DNA of 49,870 nt from an uncultured Pseudomonadota bacterium (GTDB lineage Bacteria; Pseudomonadota; Alphaproteobacteria; RF32; CAG-239), in the NCBI GenBank assembly GCA_949292335.1, contig CASEYY010000007.1:1-49870 (forward strand), read 5' to 3'. This document shows, piece after piece, positions 36,777 to 44,566 of the stretch (its first letter is position 1; the number at the start of each line of letters is the position of its first letter). Under the pieces are notes generated by a model, which was not told where the DNA came from, ran no database searches, and worked only from the letters and a program-made list of their open reading frames with translations. The translations under genes and the position numbers were made by a program.

Positions 36777-39700
36777 ATGGCAGGAAATAAAGATTTTTTC
36801 AATGAGTGGTTGGAAAATTTTGAAGACGACGATGATAAAAAATTGCGTGATCTGATGACCTTTTATAACGAAAACGGTTATTTTTCTTCACGCGAAGATG
36901 TCGAAAAATTGTATAAATCACTCAAAGACAGATTTGAAAACAACGAGTTGCAAGACAACTTTGACACCTTGAATGAACAACTCGGTAAATTGCATATCAG
37001 CAAGTTAATAACCGACAAAATCGAAATCATAAAAACCGATGAATTCGGCAGTGAAATGCTTGATGAAAATGGTAAAAACATCATTATCGAAGGCGAAGAA
37101 AGAGAACAGCATTTTGAAACGGTTGCCGAAAACATCAGAATGAAGATTTTGTTTAGGAATCTTTTGTCTTCCGATTTTGGTAAACTTTCGGAATCATCCC
37201 AAAAAGATAAGTTAAAGGATGAATTCAATAATGAATCGGCTATGGAACTGGCAATTATGGCCGGTGCCGAAAATATCAAAAAACCCGAAGGACAAGATTT
37301 CTTGAATCCGGTAGTATATGAAGATAAGCAAACCTCCGGTGTATTTGCCAAAGTAAAATCTTTCTTTAATTCCGATAAGAAAGTCCGCGTTGCGGATAAT
37401 GCATTCGTTGCATCTCATGCGGAACATTCAACCAGATTTAACGGCTTGTTGAATGTATTCTCTAATGTGTTGTCTAAAGAAACAACCAATAAAATAAAAT
37501 TAAAATTGGGCAACTCCATCAACTTTGCCAAAAAACTTTGGCAAAATAAATATAAAATCATGACTAATGTTGCCGAGAGCCTTGCTAATAATTCATTGCG
37601 TACGGTTGTAGGTATCGGTGCCAGTTTGGCCGTAACCGCTTCCGTCGGAACACTCTGGGCTGTACCGGCAGTGGCTGCTTACGGTGCCTATTCTTGGGCT
37701 TCGGGCAAAATATGGCCGATTGTTCAAGAACGGCAAAAAATGATGAAACAAGAAAACGGCGGGAAAAAACTCTGGGGAAGTTGGCTGTTTAAGAAAGACT
37801 TGTGGAACAACAAGGAAAAATGGCAAGAAGCTAAAAAAAGAGCCTTGGAAAAACCAGGATATAAGGCAAGAGTTGTTACCGGATACTTATCCGCAGGTGT
37901 TGCTTTGGTAACTTGCGGCGGATTGTCGTTATCGTGGAGCGATGCTTTAACCAACGGAATTAACGCAAAGGTCGGTATGTCTTTGTTAAATACTTTTGGT
38001 GCTTCCGGTGCACAGCTGACTGAAACTTATAATTCCATATCTGATTACAGAAATAATAAAAGTGAAGAAAATCGCAAAAATATGAATGCGGCGATTTACG
38101 GTGCAGTAGCCGGTTTGGCCGCTGCCGGTTTAGGTACATATTTTGCACTTAACAGATTGGAAGGGTCACAAACAGAGTTGCAAAATGTTGTTTCTGACAA
38201 AACTTCTCCAACCAATACCGTTAACAATGTGGTAGATACTGTAAAGAACCAAAATGCAAACCAACCGATGGTAACTGATACAACAAAAGTTACCGTTGAC
38301 ACAGTTAAAACCACTAATGACACCACTTTAGTCGAAGGTCAGCCGAAGGCGGCTCCGCAAACCGTGATTGAAGATCAACCCAAGGCTAAAGCAACTGCTC
38401 CGAAGTCTGTTGTTGAGGAGCAACCCAAGGCTAAAGCAACTGCTCCGAAGACCGTGGTTGAAGAACAACCCAAGGCTAAAGCAACTGCTCCGAAGTCTGT
38501 TGTTGAAGAGCAACCTAAGGCTGCTCCAAGAACCGTGGTTGAAGAGAATCCCGTGGTCGAAGAGAAGCCCGTGGTCGAGCAAAAAGCGGGCGATCCGATA
38601 GGCGAAGAAAAAGCTGAGCCGGCTGCCGAACAAGCTGTTGCTTCCAAGACAGAAAATCCAACGACAGACAAAGTTGTTGAACCGGAATTCGTTTTACCGA
38701 AAATGAACGAAAAAGAACAAGCTTTGTTTGATGTGCTCAAAGGCAGATACGCCGAAACTAATCCGGAAACGGCAGACAAATTGGCTGCACAAACATTACA
38801 ATCTTATCGCCAACATTTAGAGGGAGCCGAGTTTGAAAAAGCTAACTCAACGATGGTCGATACACATAATATGTTTGAAGAAAAAGAGGTCGAAGCGGCC
38901 AGAAATGAGGCTTACACGGTAGAATCCGGAGACAACAAACGTTTGGCTAAACTTAAGGGTGAAGCAAAATCTGCTTATAAAGCTGCCGAAAAAGCCGTGG
39001 AAGATTTTGCCAAAGTTGATAGACAACTGCAAGAATATTTGGAGCAACACCCCGTTGCGGAAAATGCAGATGTTGCGGTTGAAGCAAATGCCGAAAAACC
39101 CGACGTTTTAGATCCGTTAAATGCCGATGTTGAACTCTTGAAATTGCAAAAACGGCATGGCGATTTAATGAAAGATATGGTCGATAAGCAAGTAACCTCG
39201 GCAGAGTTGGATCTTGACTTACGTAAACTACAACTGCAAAAGGACTTGATTGATACCGCCAAAGAAAAGGCTGAATTGAAAAAAGACCTCAACTTGTGGG
39301 AAAAGCTGGAAAAACAAATCAAAAAACTTGATGCGGAGCTGTCAAAACTTCGCTTGGGTGAATTTGATAACGAAGCTAAAGAAAATTTGAGCGACACTCC
39401 GGTAGAAAATGTCGTACCGTCAGATAAAAATATGACGATTGCACACGAAAACCTGCAGAAATACGAACAAGCCCAGTTGCTCGACAAAGAAAAAAATACC
39501 TTACTCGGCCAACAAGAAAAGATTGTTGACAGAGTTGTCAGAGAAGAAGGTATTGAAGTAACTAAGGAAGTAGCGGAAGGTGAAACGGCAGAAAATGTTG
39601 AAGCCACAGAAAAAACCGGCAGAGAAATTTTGACGGAGGCGATTGATAAGAAAGAAACTGAAATCAATGAAATGAAGGCCGAAGTAAAAGCCATCCGCAA

Positions 39701-40295
39701 AGGCGCCCAAACCGAAGTCGAAGCGTTTAATATGGACGAATACGAAGGTTCGGAACAACAAAAAGCTGCCGGTAATATGGCTCAAGATTATCAAAAAGAG
39801 GCTCCGAGTGCAGAGACTTCCGAGAATGTATCTGCTGCAGAGACTGGCGATGAAACCATAGCTGAGACTAAACCGGAGGCCGAGGCTGAGACACAACCGG
39901 CCGAAAACGCTGAAGATGCCAAGGTTGAAGAAGCTAAAGCCGAGGAGACCCAACCGGAAAAAGCCATAGAAACCGAATTTGCCGATAATCCGTCGACAGA
40001 ATTCCACAATATGGAAAAAGAGCTTACCGACAATGCGGTTAAAATAGACAGCAAAGATGAAAACGGAGTATTAACCGTTATGTTCACGATGGAAGATGGT
40101 TCAAAGGCTTCTGTGACCAAAACTCCCAGTGGTAAGGCTATTGTATTCCACGGTGACAAGATTACTTCTTTTGCACCTGACGGAGTCAAACAGGAATATA
40201 CCAATACCGGTAAGGAATTTGTTGATACTCAGGGCAAAAAATATAATGCAACCGCATTGATACAAAATCTGACAAGTCAGAAAAACGGAAGGTAA
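36777..40295 (+). CDS. Giant unrecognised protein with membrane segments, Pro/Lys/Ala repeats and coiled coils
   Basis: 1172 residues, not recognised. The start is ATG 36777, 6 nt after GGAGAGG, rather than a frame extension at 36735 that runs through the -10 region. The N-terminal ~270 residues are acidic and helical. Hydrophobic segments lie at about 275-310, 368-387 and 438-459, so the protein is probably embedded in the inner membrane without a cleaved signal. A linker of 15-residue repeats (PKAKATAPKSVVEEQ) spans about 520-600. Next comes a long coiled-coil and Glu-rich region (600-1070), then a compact C-terminal domain (about 1075-1172; VLTVMFTMEDGSKASV). It could be a membrane-tethered scaffold or span. 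Promoter: TTGAGC, 17 bp, TATATA. It closes with a strong terminator. Confidence 0.8.
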   Translation: MAGNKDFFNEWLENFEDDDDKKLRDLMTFYNENGYFSSREDVEKLYKSLKDRFENNELQDNFDTLNEQLGKLHISKLITDKIEIIKTDEFGSEMLDENGKNIIIEGEEREQHFETVAENIRMKILFRNLLSSDFGKLSESSQKDKLKDEFNNESAMELAIMAGAENIKKPEGQDFLNPVVYEDKQTSGVFAKVKSFFNSDKKVRVADNAFVASHAEHSTRFNGLLNVFSNVLSKETTNKIKLKLGNSINFAKKLWQNKYKIMTNVAESLANNSLRTVVGIGASLAVTASVGTLWAVPAVAAYGAYSWASGKIWPIVQERQKMMKQENGGKKLWGSWLFKKDLWNNKEKWQEAKKRALEKPGYKARVVTGYLSAGVALVTCGGLSLSWSDALTNGINAKVGMSLLNTFGASGAQLTETYNSISDYRNNKSEENRKNMNAAIYGAVAGLAAAGLGTYFALNRLEGSQTELQNVVSDKTSPTNTVNNVVDTVKNQNANQPMVTDTTKVTVDTVKTTNDTTLVEGQPKAAPQTVIEDQPKAKATAPKSVVEEQPKAKATAPKTVVEEQPKAKATAPKSVVEEQPKAAPRTVVEENPVVEEKPVVEQKAGDPIGEEKAEPAAEQAVASKTENPTTDKVVEPEFVLPKMNEKEQALFDVLKGRYAETNPETADKLAAQTLQSYRQHLEGAEFEKANSTMVDTHNMFEEKEVEAARNEAYTVESGDNKRLAKLKGEAKSAYKAAEKAVEDFAKVDRQLQEYLEQHPVAENADVAVEANAEKPDVLDPLNADVELLKLQKRHGDLMKDMVDKQVTSAELDLDLRKLQLQKDLIDTAKEKAELKKDLNLWEKLEKQIKKLDAELSKLRLGEFDNEAKENLSDTPVENVVPSDKNMTIAHENLQKYEQAQLLDKEKNTLLGQQEKIVDRVVREEGIEVTKEVAEGETAENVEATEKTGREILTEAIDKKETEINEMKAEVKAIRKGAQTEVEAFNMDEYEGSEQQKAAGNMAQDYQKEAPSAETSENVSAAETGDETIAETKPEAEAETQPAENAEDAKVEEAKAEETQPEKAIETEFADNPSTEFHNMEKELTDNAVKIDSKDENGVLTVMFTMEDGSKASVTKTPSGKAIVFHGDKITSFAPDGVKQEYTNTGKEFVDTQGKKYNATALIQNLTSQKNGR
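38376..38510. repeat. 45-bp coding tandem repeat
   Basis: Three 45-bp units (38376-38420, 38421-38465, 38466-38510), nearly identical, with degenerate copies on both sides (to about 38336 and 38580). Each codes a 15-residue Pro/Lys/Ala/Glu unit of the linker. Confidence 0.85.
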
Positions 40296-40306
40296 TCCTT
40301 ACACAT

Positions 40307-40345
40307 AAAAAACACCTGCAATTTATTGATTGCAGGTGTTTTTTG
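40307..40345. terminator. Bidirectional terminator
   Basis: 12-bp stem AACACCTGCAAT / ATTGCAGGTGTT (40311-40322, 40329-40340) with A- and T-runs outside; it separates the 1172-residue gene from the convergent repeat-protein gene. Confidence 0.92.
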
Positions 40346-40346
40346 T

Positions 40347-40781
40347 TTAATATCCGAAACCGCCGATATTGGTGGGAACATAATCACCGCGGCCGTTGTA
40401 ACCATAATCAATGCGGTCATTGCCTATTTTGGTGGGAACATAATCACCGCGGCCGTTGTAACCATAATCAACTCGATCATTGCCTATTTTGGTGGGAACA
40501 TAGTCACCGCGGCCGTTGTAGCCGTACTCAACGCGGTCATTGCCAATCTTGGTGGGAACATAATCACCGCGGCCGTTGTAGCCGTACTCAACGCGGTCAT
40601 TGCCAATCTTGGTGGGAACATAGTCACCGCGGCCGTTATAGCCGTACTCAACCCGCTGTCCGTCAATTTCGGTCGGCACATATTCACCGCGACCATTATA
40701 GCCGTATCTGACATTACCGGCTTGTGCCGAAGCACAAACAATCATGCCACCCAACAAAACCGCCGTTAAAAGTTTTTTCAT
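40347..40781 (-). CDS. Secreted protein of six 20-residue repeats (YGYNGRGDYVPTKIG type)
   Basis: 144 residues. ATG 40781 (MKKLLTAVLLGG) is preferred over 40790, because AAGAGG lies 9 nt before it and abuts the other ATG. The signal peptide ends at SAQA. The whole mature protein is six units of 20 residues, consensus YGYNGRGDYVPTKIGNDRVE, the first and last units diverged. The units alternate aromatic, Gly-Arg-Gly-Asp and Val-Pro-Thr elements, a pattern expected of beta-turn or beta-solenoid repeats, and each carries an RGD tripeptide or close variant. It is probably periplasmic or extracellular. No known family recognised. Confidence 0.82.
   Translation of the reverse strand: MKKLLTAVLLGGMIVCASAQAGNVRYGYNGRGEYVPTEIDGQRVEYGYNGRGDYVPTKIGNDRVEYGYNGRGDYVPTKIGNDRVEYGYNGRGDYVPTKIGNDRVDYGYNGRGDYVPTKIGNDRIDYGYNGRGDYVPTNIGGFGY
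40370..40710. repeat. 60-bp coding tandem repeat, six units
   Basis: Period of exactly 60 bp; the four central units are nearly identical in DNA, and the outer two have drifted. All units lie inside the secreted repeat protein gene. Confidence 0.95.
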
Positions 40782-40815
40782 CTGCTTCATCCTCTTTTGC
40801 TGTTAATATGCTCTT

Positions 40816-40844
40816 ATATAAGCATTTGTTTTTCATCTTGGCAA
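40816..40844 (-). promoter_or_regulatory. Promoter of the 20-residue-repeat protein gene
   Basis: On the minus strand, -35 TTGCCA (40839-40844), 17-bp spacer ending in ATGC, -10 TTATAT (40816-40821). Confidence 0.65.
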
Positions 40845-40960
40845 GCTTATATTGCAAGATTTTCTAAATTTGATTGAAGACATATTTATTTTATTACAAA
40901 CCTCAATAAATAAATTGCAGTTTATGAAAAAATAAGATTAAATATCGGTGGAGGTATTTG

Positions 40961-41953
40961 ATGGTGGATTTCATTGATTTTTGTGCCGGAATTGGCGGCG
41001 GACGCTTAGGTTTGGAAGCCGCAGGTTTTAGATGTGTTGGTTTTAGCGAAATTTTACCATCATCTATAAAAACATATAAGACTTTTTTTGATACAACTGA
41101 AGAAATTGAGATAGGGGATTTAACCAAAGTCTCCGCAGCAATGCTTCCTGAAGCCGATCTGTTAATTGCCGGTTTTCCTTGTCAGACATTTAGTATTGTC
41201 GGAAAGAGAATGGGTTTTGATGATGAACGCGGTAAGATTATTTTTTACCTAAAAAAAATATTAGAAGAAAAAAATATAAAATATTTTATATTAGAAAATG
41301 TTAAAGGACTGGTTAATCATAATAAAGGCCAAACCTTGCGAGAAATATTGGCTTTGTTGGACAGTGCAGGCTACAATGTTACATACAGAATATTATCGAG
41401 CTTGGATTACGATTTGCCTCAAGCCAGAGAAAGAGTTTATTTTGTGGGAATAAAAAAAAGTTTACCATATTCCAAATATACATTTCCGGCTGGTAATCTA
41501 ATCAGACCTAAGTTAAAAAATTTCTTGATAAATGATGATCCTAAATTTGCTTTCGTGCGATTTGATTCTTTAGAAAAATATTTAAATAATAAATATAATC
41601 GTGGGAAATATTGCATTCCTGAATTGTTGGAAGAAGATTTTCTAATCATGGATACCAGACAAAGCGATTTTCGTTTGTATAGAGATTATATCCCCACTCT
41701 AAGAACCGGAAGAAATGGAATTCTATATGTCAAAAATAAAAAAATCAGAATATTGTCCGGAGTGGAAAGCCTTTTACTGCAAGGCTTTTATAAAAAACAT
41801 TATGATCTGGCAAAAAATATACCCAATAATCTTTTGCTGCAACAAACAGGTAATGCTATGAGTGTAAATGTTATAAAAGCCATAGCAGAGAATTTACTGC
41901 CGGTTATTAAAAAAAACGGAGAGCTAAATGGATTTAGTAAAATTGGGAAGTGA
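40961..41953 (+). CDS. Type II DNA cytosine-5 methyltransferase (HinP1I-like system)
   Basis: 330 residues. Motif I FCAGIGGGRLGLE (7-19), motif IV GFPCQTFS with nucleophile Cys74, motif VI ENV (112-114), motif VIII QARERVYF (154-161), and motif X GNAMSVNVIKAIAENL near the end. The target recognition domain would be about 190-270. ATG 40961 follows GGAGG; the TTG just before it is unlikely. The 3' end overlaps the restriction gene by 26 bp. With that neighbour it should protect host GCGC sites, if the assignment of the nuclease is right. Confidence 0.93.
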   Translation: MVDFIDFCAGIGGGRLGLEAAGFRCVGFSEILPSSIKTYKTFFDTTEEIEIGDLTKVSAAMLPEADLLIAGFPCQTFSIVGKRMGFDDERGKIIFYLKKILEEKNIKYFILENVKGLVNHNKGQTLREILALLDSAGYNVTYRILSSLDYDLPQARERVYFVGIKKSLPYSKYTFPAGNLIRPKLKNFLINDDPKFAFVRFDSLEKYLNNKYNRGKYCIPELLEEDFLIMDTRQSDFRLYRDYIPTLRTGRNGILYVKNKKIRILSGVESLLLQGFYKKHYDLAKNIPNNLLLQQTGNAMSVNVIKAIAENLLPVIKKNGELNGFSKIGK

Positions 41954-42677
41954 AACAGCAAAGGCCGGCTTTCAAAACGAACAGGATGTCGTTGATATTT
42001 TTAACACATGGAGAACAAATTATTTAGCTCAAGAATGGCTGGAAGCCATGGGGTATAACCTTGATGAAATAGAAACTGTGAGTGCCGTGAAGGTTAAGGG
42101 AAATTTTAAGGCCGATGTTCAGGTTCAAATCTCGGTGACAATAAAATTATATACACAAATCGATTGCCAAAACATACAGGTTAAGCTGGTTAGTAATAGG
42201 AAAGGATTTAACCAAATTGATAAAAGATGGCTTAAAGATTATCAAAAACTTTGGAATATTCCTCTTGATGTATTACAGATTCTACAATTTTTTACCGGAG
42301 AATTAAAACCTTATAAAAAAGGTACGAGAGATTCCAGACGAATGTTTTTGGATGAAATTGAGAAAGAAAAACAGAATCTATTATTGTCTTTTCTTAAGAA
42401 AAATAAGTATTTAATCGTAAGTGATATATTAAAAGGCAGAGGAAAATTTGCGGCCGAGTGGGTTCTTGTGATAAAAAAAATTGAAAATACAGAATGGGTG
42501 CTAAAGCCAATAAATATTGTAATGAACTATTATGCTACGGGAGACATTACAATTACCAAACAGGGTAGTATCAGAATCGGGAAAATTACGGTTCAACGCA
42601 AAGGTGGCGATGGAGGAAGAGCTACTGCCAATATGTTACAATTTAAAATAGACCCAACTGAGCTATTTGATATATAG
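41928..42677 (+). CDS. Type II restriction endonuclease, HinP1I-like (predicted G^CGC)
   Basis: 249 residues, about the length of R.HinP1I. Strings shared with that enzyme, as remembered: NIQVKLVSN-x-x-GFNQIDK, GRG-x-FAAEWVLV, and the end QRKGGD-x-GR-x-TANMLQFK followed by IDPTELFDI. The HinP1I/MspI-type active site (D-x18-QxK) appears as Asp63, 20 residues, then Gln84-Val85-Lys86. The gene begins inside the methylase gene, with GGAGAG before its ATG, so the two are coupled. HinP1I cuts GCGC; the same site is predicted but not shown. The recall was not checked by alignment. Confidence 0.85.
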   Translation: MDLVKLGSETAKAGFQNEQDVVDIFNTWRTNYLAQEWLEAMGYNLDEIETVSAVKVKGNFKADVQVQISVTIKLYTQIDCQNIQVKLVSNRKGFNQIDKRWLKDYQKLWNIPLDVLQILQFFTGELKPYKKGTRDSRRMFLDEIEKEKQNLLLSFLKKNKYLIVSDILKGRGKFAAEWVLVIKKIENTEWVLKPINIVMNYYATGDITITKQGSIRIGKITVQRKGGDGGRATANMLQFKIDPTELFDI

Positions 42678-42723
42678 TAGCATTACTCGAAGATAAAAAA
42701 TTGCGATATAAATTGCATAATAT

Positions 42724-42757
42724 TTGACATTATACGATGCTCGTTCTAACATTGTTC
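42724..42757 (+). promoter_or_regulatory. SOS-controlled promoter, LexA box at 42743-42757
   Basis: -35 TTGACA (42724-42729), 17-bp spacer, -10 TAACAT (42747-42752). The box GTTC-N7-GTTC (42743-42757) covers the -10 and ends one base before the ATG at 42759. The predicted transcription start falls at or next to that ATG and no Shine-Dalgarno is visible, so the message may be leaderless. Confidence 0.82.
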
Positions 42758-42758
42758 T

Positions 42759-43922
42759 ATGAAACGAATAATTGCTTTGATAGATTGTGATTGCTTTTTT
42801 GTTTCTTGTGAGAGAGTTAAAAACCCCTCCTTGCAAGGAAAGCCTGTTTGTGTTATGACCGGCGGCGGAGACAAAGGAATAATTGTTTCGCGTTCAAAAG
42901 AAGCCAAAGCAATCGGCGTTAAAATGGGCGAACCTTATTTTAAGACAAAAGTCGAGCATCCGGAAGCAATTTGCATTCCGGCTCATCACTCGTTATATCA
43001 CGAAATTTCACAAAAAGTTATGGGCACCATTCGCGATTTCACTCCCGATGTGGAAGTGATGTCGGTTGATGAGGCTTTTGCCGATGTTACCGGATTTAAC
43101 GAAATCCATCATACCTCTTACACCCAGTTTATTACCAATATCAGAGATGAAACTCTCAAACGCACGGGAATTCCGGTTTCAATCGGGCTCAGTTCGTCAA
43201 AAACATTGGCAAAACTGGCCAGTGACAAAGCCAAAAAGACCTCGGGAATTTATGTCATTAGGCCGGAAGTTGATAAAATTTTAACCAAAATAGGTAATGA
43301 ACAAATTGATACGGTGAGCGGAATCGGCAAAGAGAACTTTAAGCACCTTAACTATAACGGCATTTACACCATAAGAGATTTTGTTGCACGTTCTGATAGC
43401 TGGCTAAAACAAACATTCGGAGTAAACGGGGTTTCACTCAAACACGAACTTTTGGGCGAAACCGTATCTTTGGTTAATCCCTTCCCCGAGCCGCCGCAAT
43501 CGATTCAGGATACCGCCGCTTTTGCCGAATTTTCGTCCGATATAACCTTTCTCCACTCCACTTTGAGCGAACATATTCACAATGCCTCAAAAAAGCTCAG
43601 AATGTGGGACGGATATTGTTCGAATTTGGCAGTTATGCTCAGGACCAAAGACTTTGCGGTTTATCAGGTCGAAACCAAGCTTGATAAGCCTACCAATTCT
43701 GAAAGAACCTTGCGAGAAGCCGCTCACATACTCTTGGATAAACTATATAAACGCGGGGTAATTTACCGTGCAACCGGAATTACTTTATCCAAACTTAATT
43801 TCGGAAAAAGCCGGCAATTTTCTTTCTTTGATGACAATGAGCCCGAAGATGACAAACTTTCGCGGATTATTGACCAGTTGGAAAATAAATTCGGTGCCGG
43901 CATCATAAAAAGCGGGAGTTGA
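42759..43922 (+). CDS. Y-family translesion DNA polymerase (DinB/UmuC type)
   Basis: Copies past DNA lesions with low fidelity. 387 residues. Palm residues are Asp9 (LIDCDCFF) and Asp104-Glu105 (MSVDEAF), with Phe13/Phe14 as steric gate. The fingers, the helix-hairpin-helix thumb (TVSGIGKENF) and a C-terminal little-finger domain follow. The DCDCFFVSCERV start and ISRS-like VSRSKEAK segment lean to the UmuC branch, but the UmuC C-terminal extension and a umuD neighbour are missing, so UmuC or DinB cannot be decided. Its LexA box links it to the lexA gene at 5743. It lies 81 bp after the restriction gene. Confidence 0.93.
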   Translation: MKRIIALIDCDCFFVSCERVKNPSLQGKPVCVMTGGGDKGIIVSRSKEAKAIGVKMGEPYFKTKVEHPEAICIPAHHSLYHEISQKVMGTIRDFTPDVEVMSVDEAFADVTGFNEIHHTSYTQFITNIRDETLKRTGIPVSIGLSSSKTLAKLASDKAKKTSGIYVIRPEVDKILTKIGNEQIDTVSGIGKENFKHLNYNGIYTIRDFVARSDSWLKQTFGVNGVSLKHELLGETVSLVNPFPEPPQSIQDTAAFAEFSSDITFLHSTLSEHIHNASKKLRMWDGYCSNLAVMLRTKDFAVYQVETKLDKPTNSERTLREAAHILLDKLYKRGVIYRATGITLSKLNFGKSRQFSFFDDNEPEDDKLSRIIDQLENKFGAGIIKSGS

Positions 43923-44000
43923 TTTTGTTGCCTCGTATTATAAAATATGCTATCGTGCGAAACAAAATAAGAAATACCATAAACGCGGAGATGTAATATC

Positions 44001-44531
44001 GTGATATTGTACCATTACATAACAAAAGGGAATACTGCTCTAAGTGAAGGAATTTTGTCTTTAGCCAACAACCCAAAAGCTGATTTACATTATTACTACA
44101 AAAGAACCGGCGGAGAAACAACTCACGAAGGCGTTGTCAGGTGGATGGAAAGTTGTTTTGCCGGCCGAAGCCGTACTATCAGAGGATTTTCGGAGCCGAT
44201 TAAATGGACTGAGAAAAGTGAGAAAATGTTTAAGGGGTTTATTGAGGGAGCGAATTTGTTTGCCATAGATGTTTCGGCTTTGGATAAAGACGGCTTGATT
44301 GAGGCGGTTTATGTATCTCCGGCTCTGAGACCCGACTTGGATAAAGAACTATTACAAAATGTAGATGAACAATTAATTAAATTAGGTTCAATCAACGATA
44401 TTGATACTTCTCCGATTGACTGGAGTGTATGTGACGATGAACGCGGGCTTAGGTTTTCCGTGGTGCCATATTATTTGCTGGTCATAAAAGGTGGGGTTAT
44501 CCCGCCAAAATATATAACTTTGGTAAGATAA
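44001..44531 (+). CDS. Hypothetical protein, 176 residues
   Basis: Not recognised. It starts at a GTG 10 nt after GGAG, and the protein begins MILYHYITKGNTALSEGIL. It is soluble, with no signal or membrane helix. The opening LYHYI...GILSLANNP and the later LFAIDVSALDKDGLIEAVYVSP look like a small enzyme fold of the ADP-ribosyltransferase-toxin-like kind seen in accessory genes, but no catalytic signature could be fixed. It lies 78 bp behind the polymerase gene and convergent with the next gene. Confidence 0.65.
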   Translation: MILYHYITKGNTALSEGILSLANNPKADLHYYYKRTGGETTHEGVVRWMESCFAGRSRTIRGFSEPIKWTEKSEKMFKGFIEGANLFAIDVSALDKDGLIEAVYVSPALRPDLDKELLQNVDEQLIKLGSINDIDTSPIDWSVCDDERGLRFSVVPYYLLVIKGGVIPPKYITLVR

Positions 44532-44566
44532 CACTATGCTGCTGGTAGTAGAATATCTTTGAAAAC

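Noticed and set aside
37593-40204. Many minus-strand frames rich in Ser/Phe/Leu opposite the 1172-residue gene
   Set aside because: Shadows of a Glu/Lys/Ala-rich coding strand; no ribosome sites and no family.
40370-40710. CRISPR-like array
   Set aside because: Regular units, but there are no unique spacers: the whole 60 bp repeats and it codes for protein.
40326-40769. Long open frames opposite to and shifted against the 20-residue-repeat gene
   Set aside because: A 60-bp period is divisible by three, so a frame free of stops in one unit is free in all; these frames lack signal or ribosome sites and mirror the repeat.
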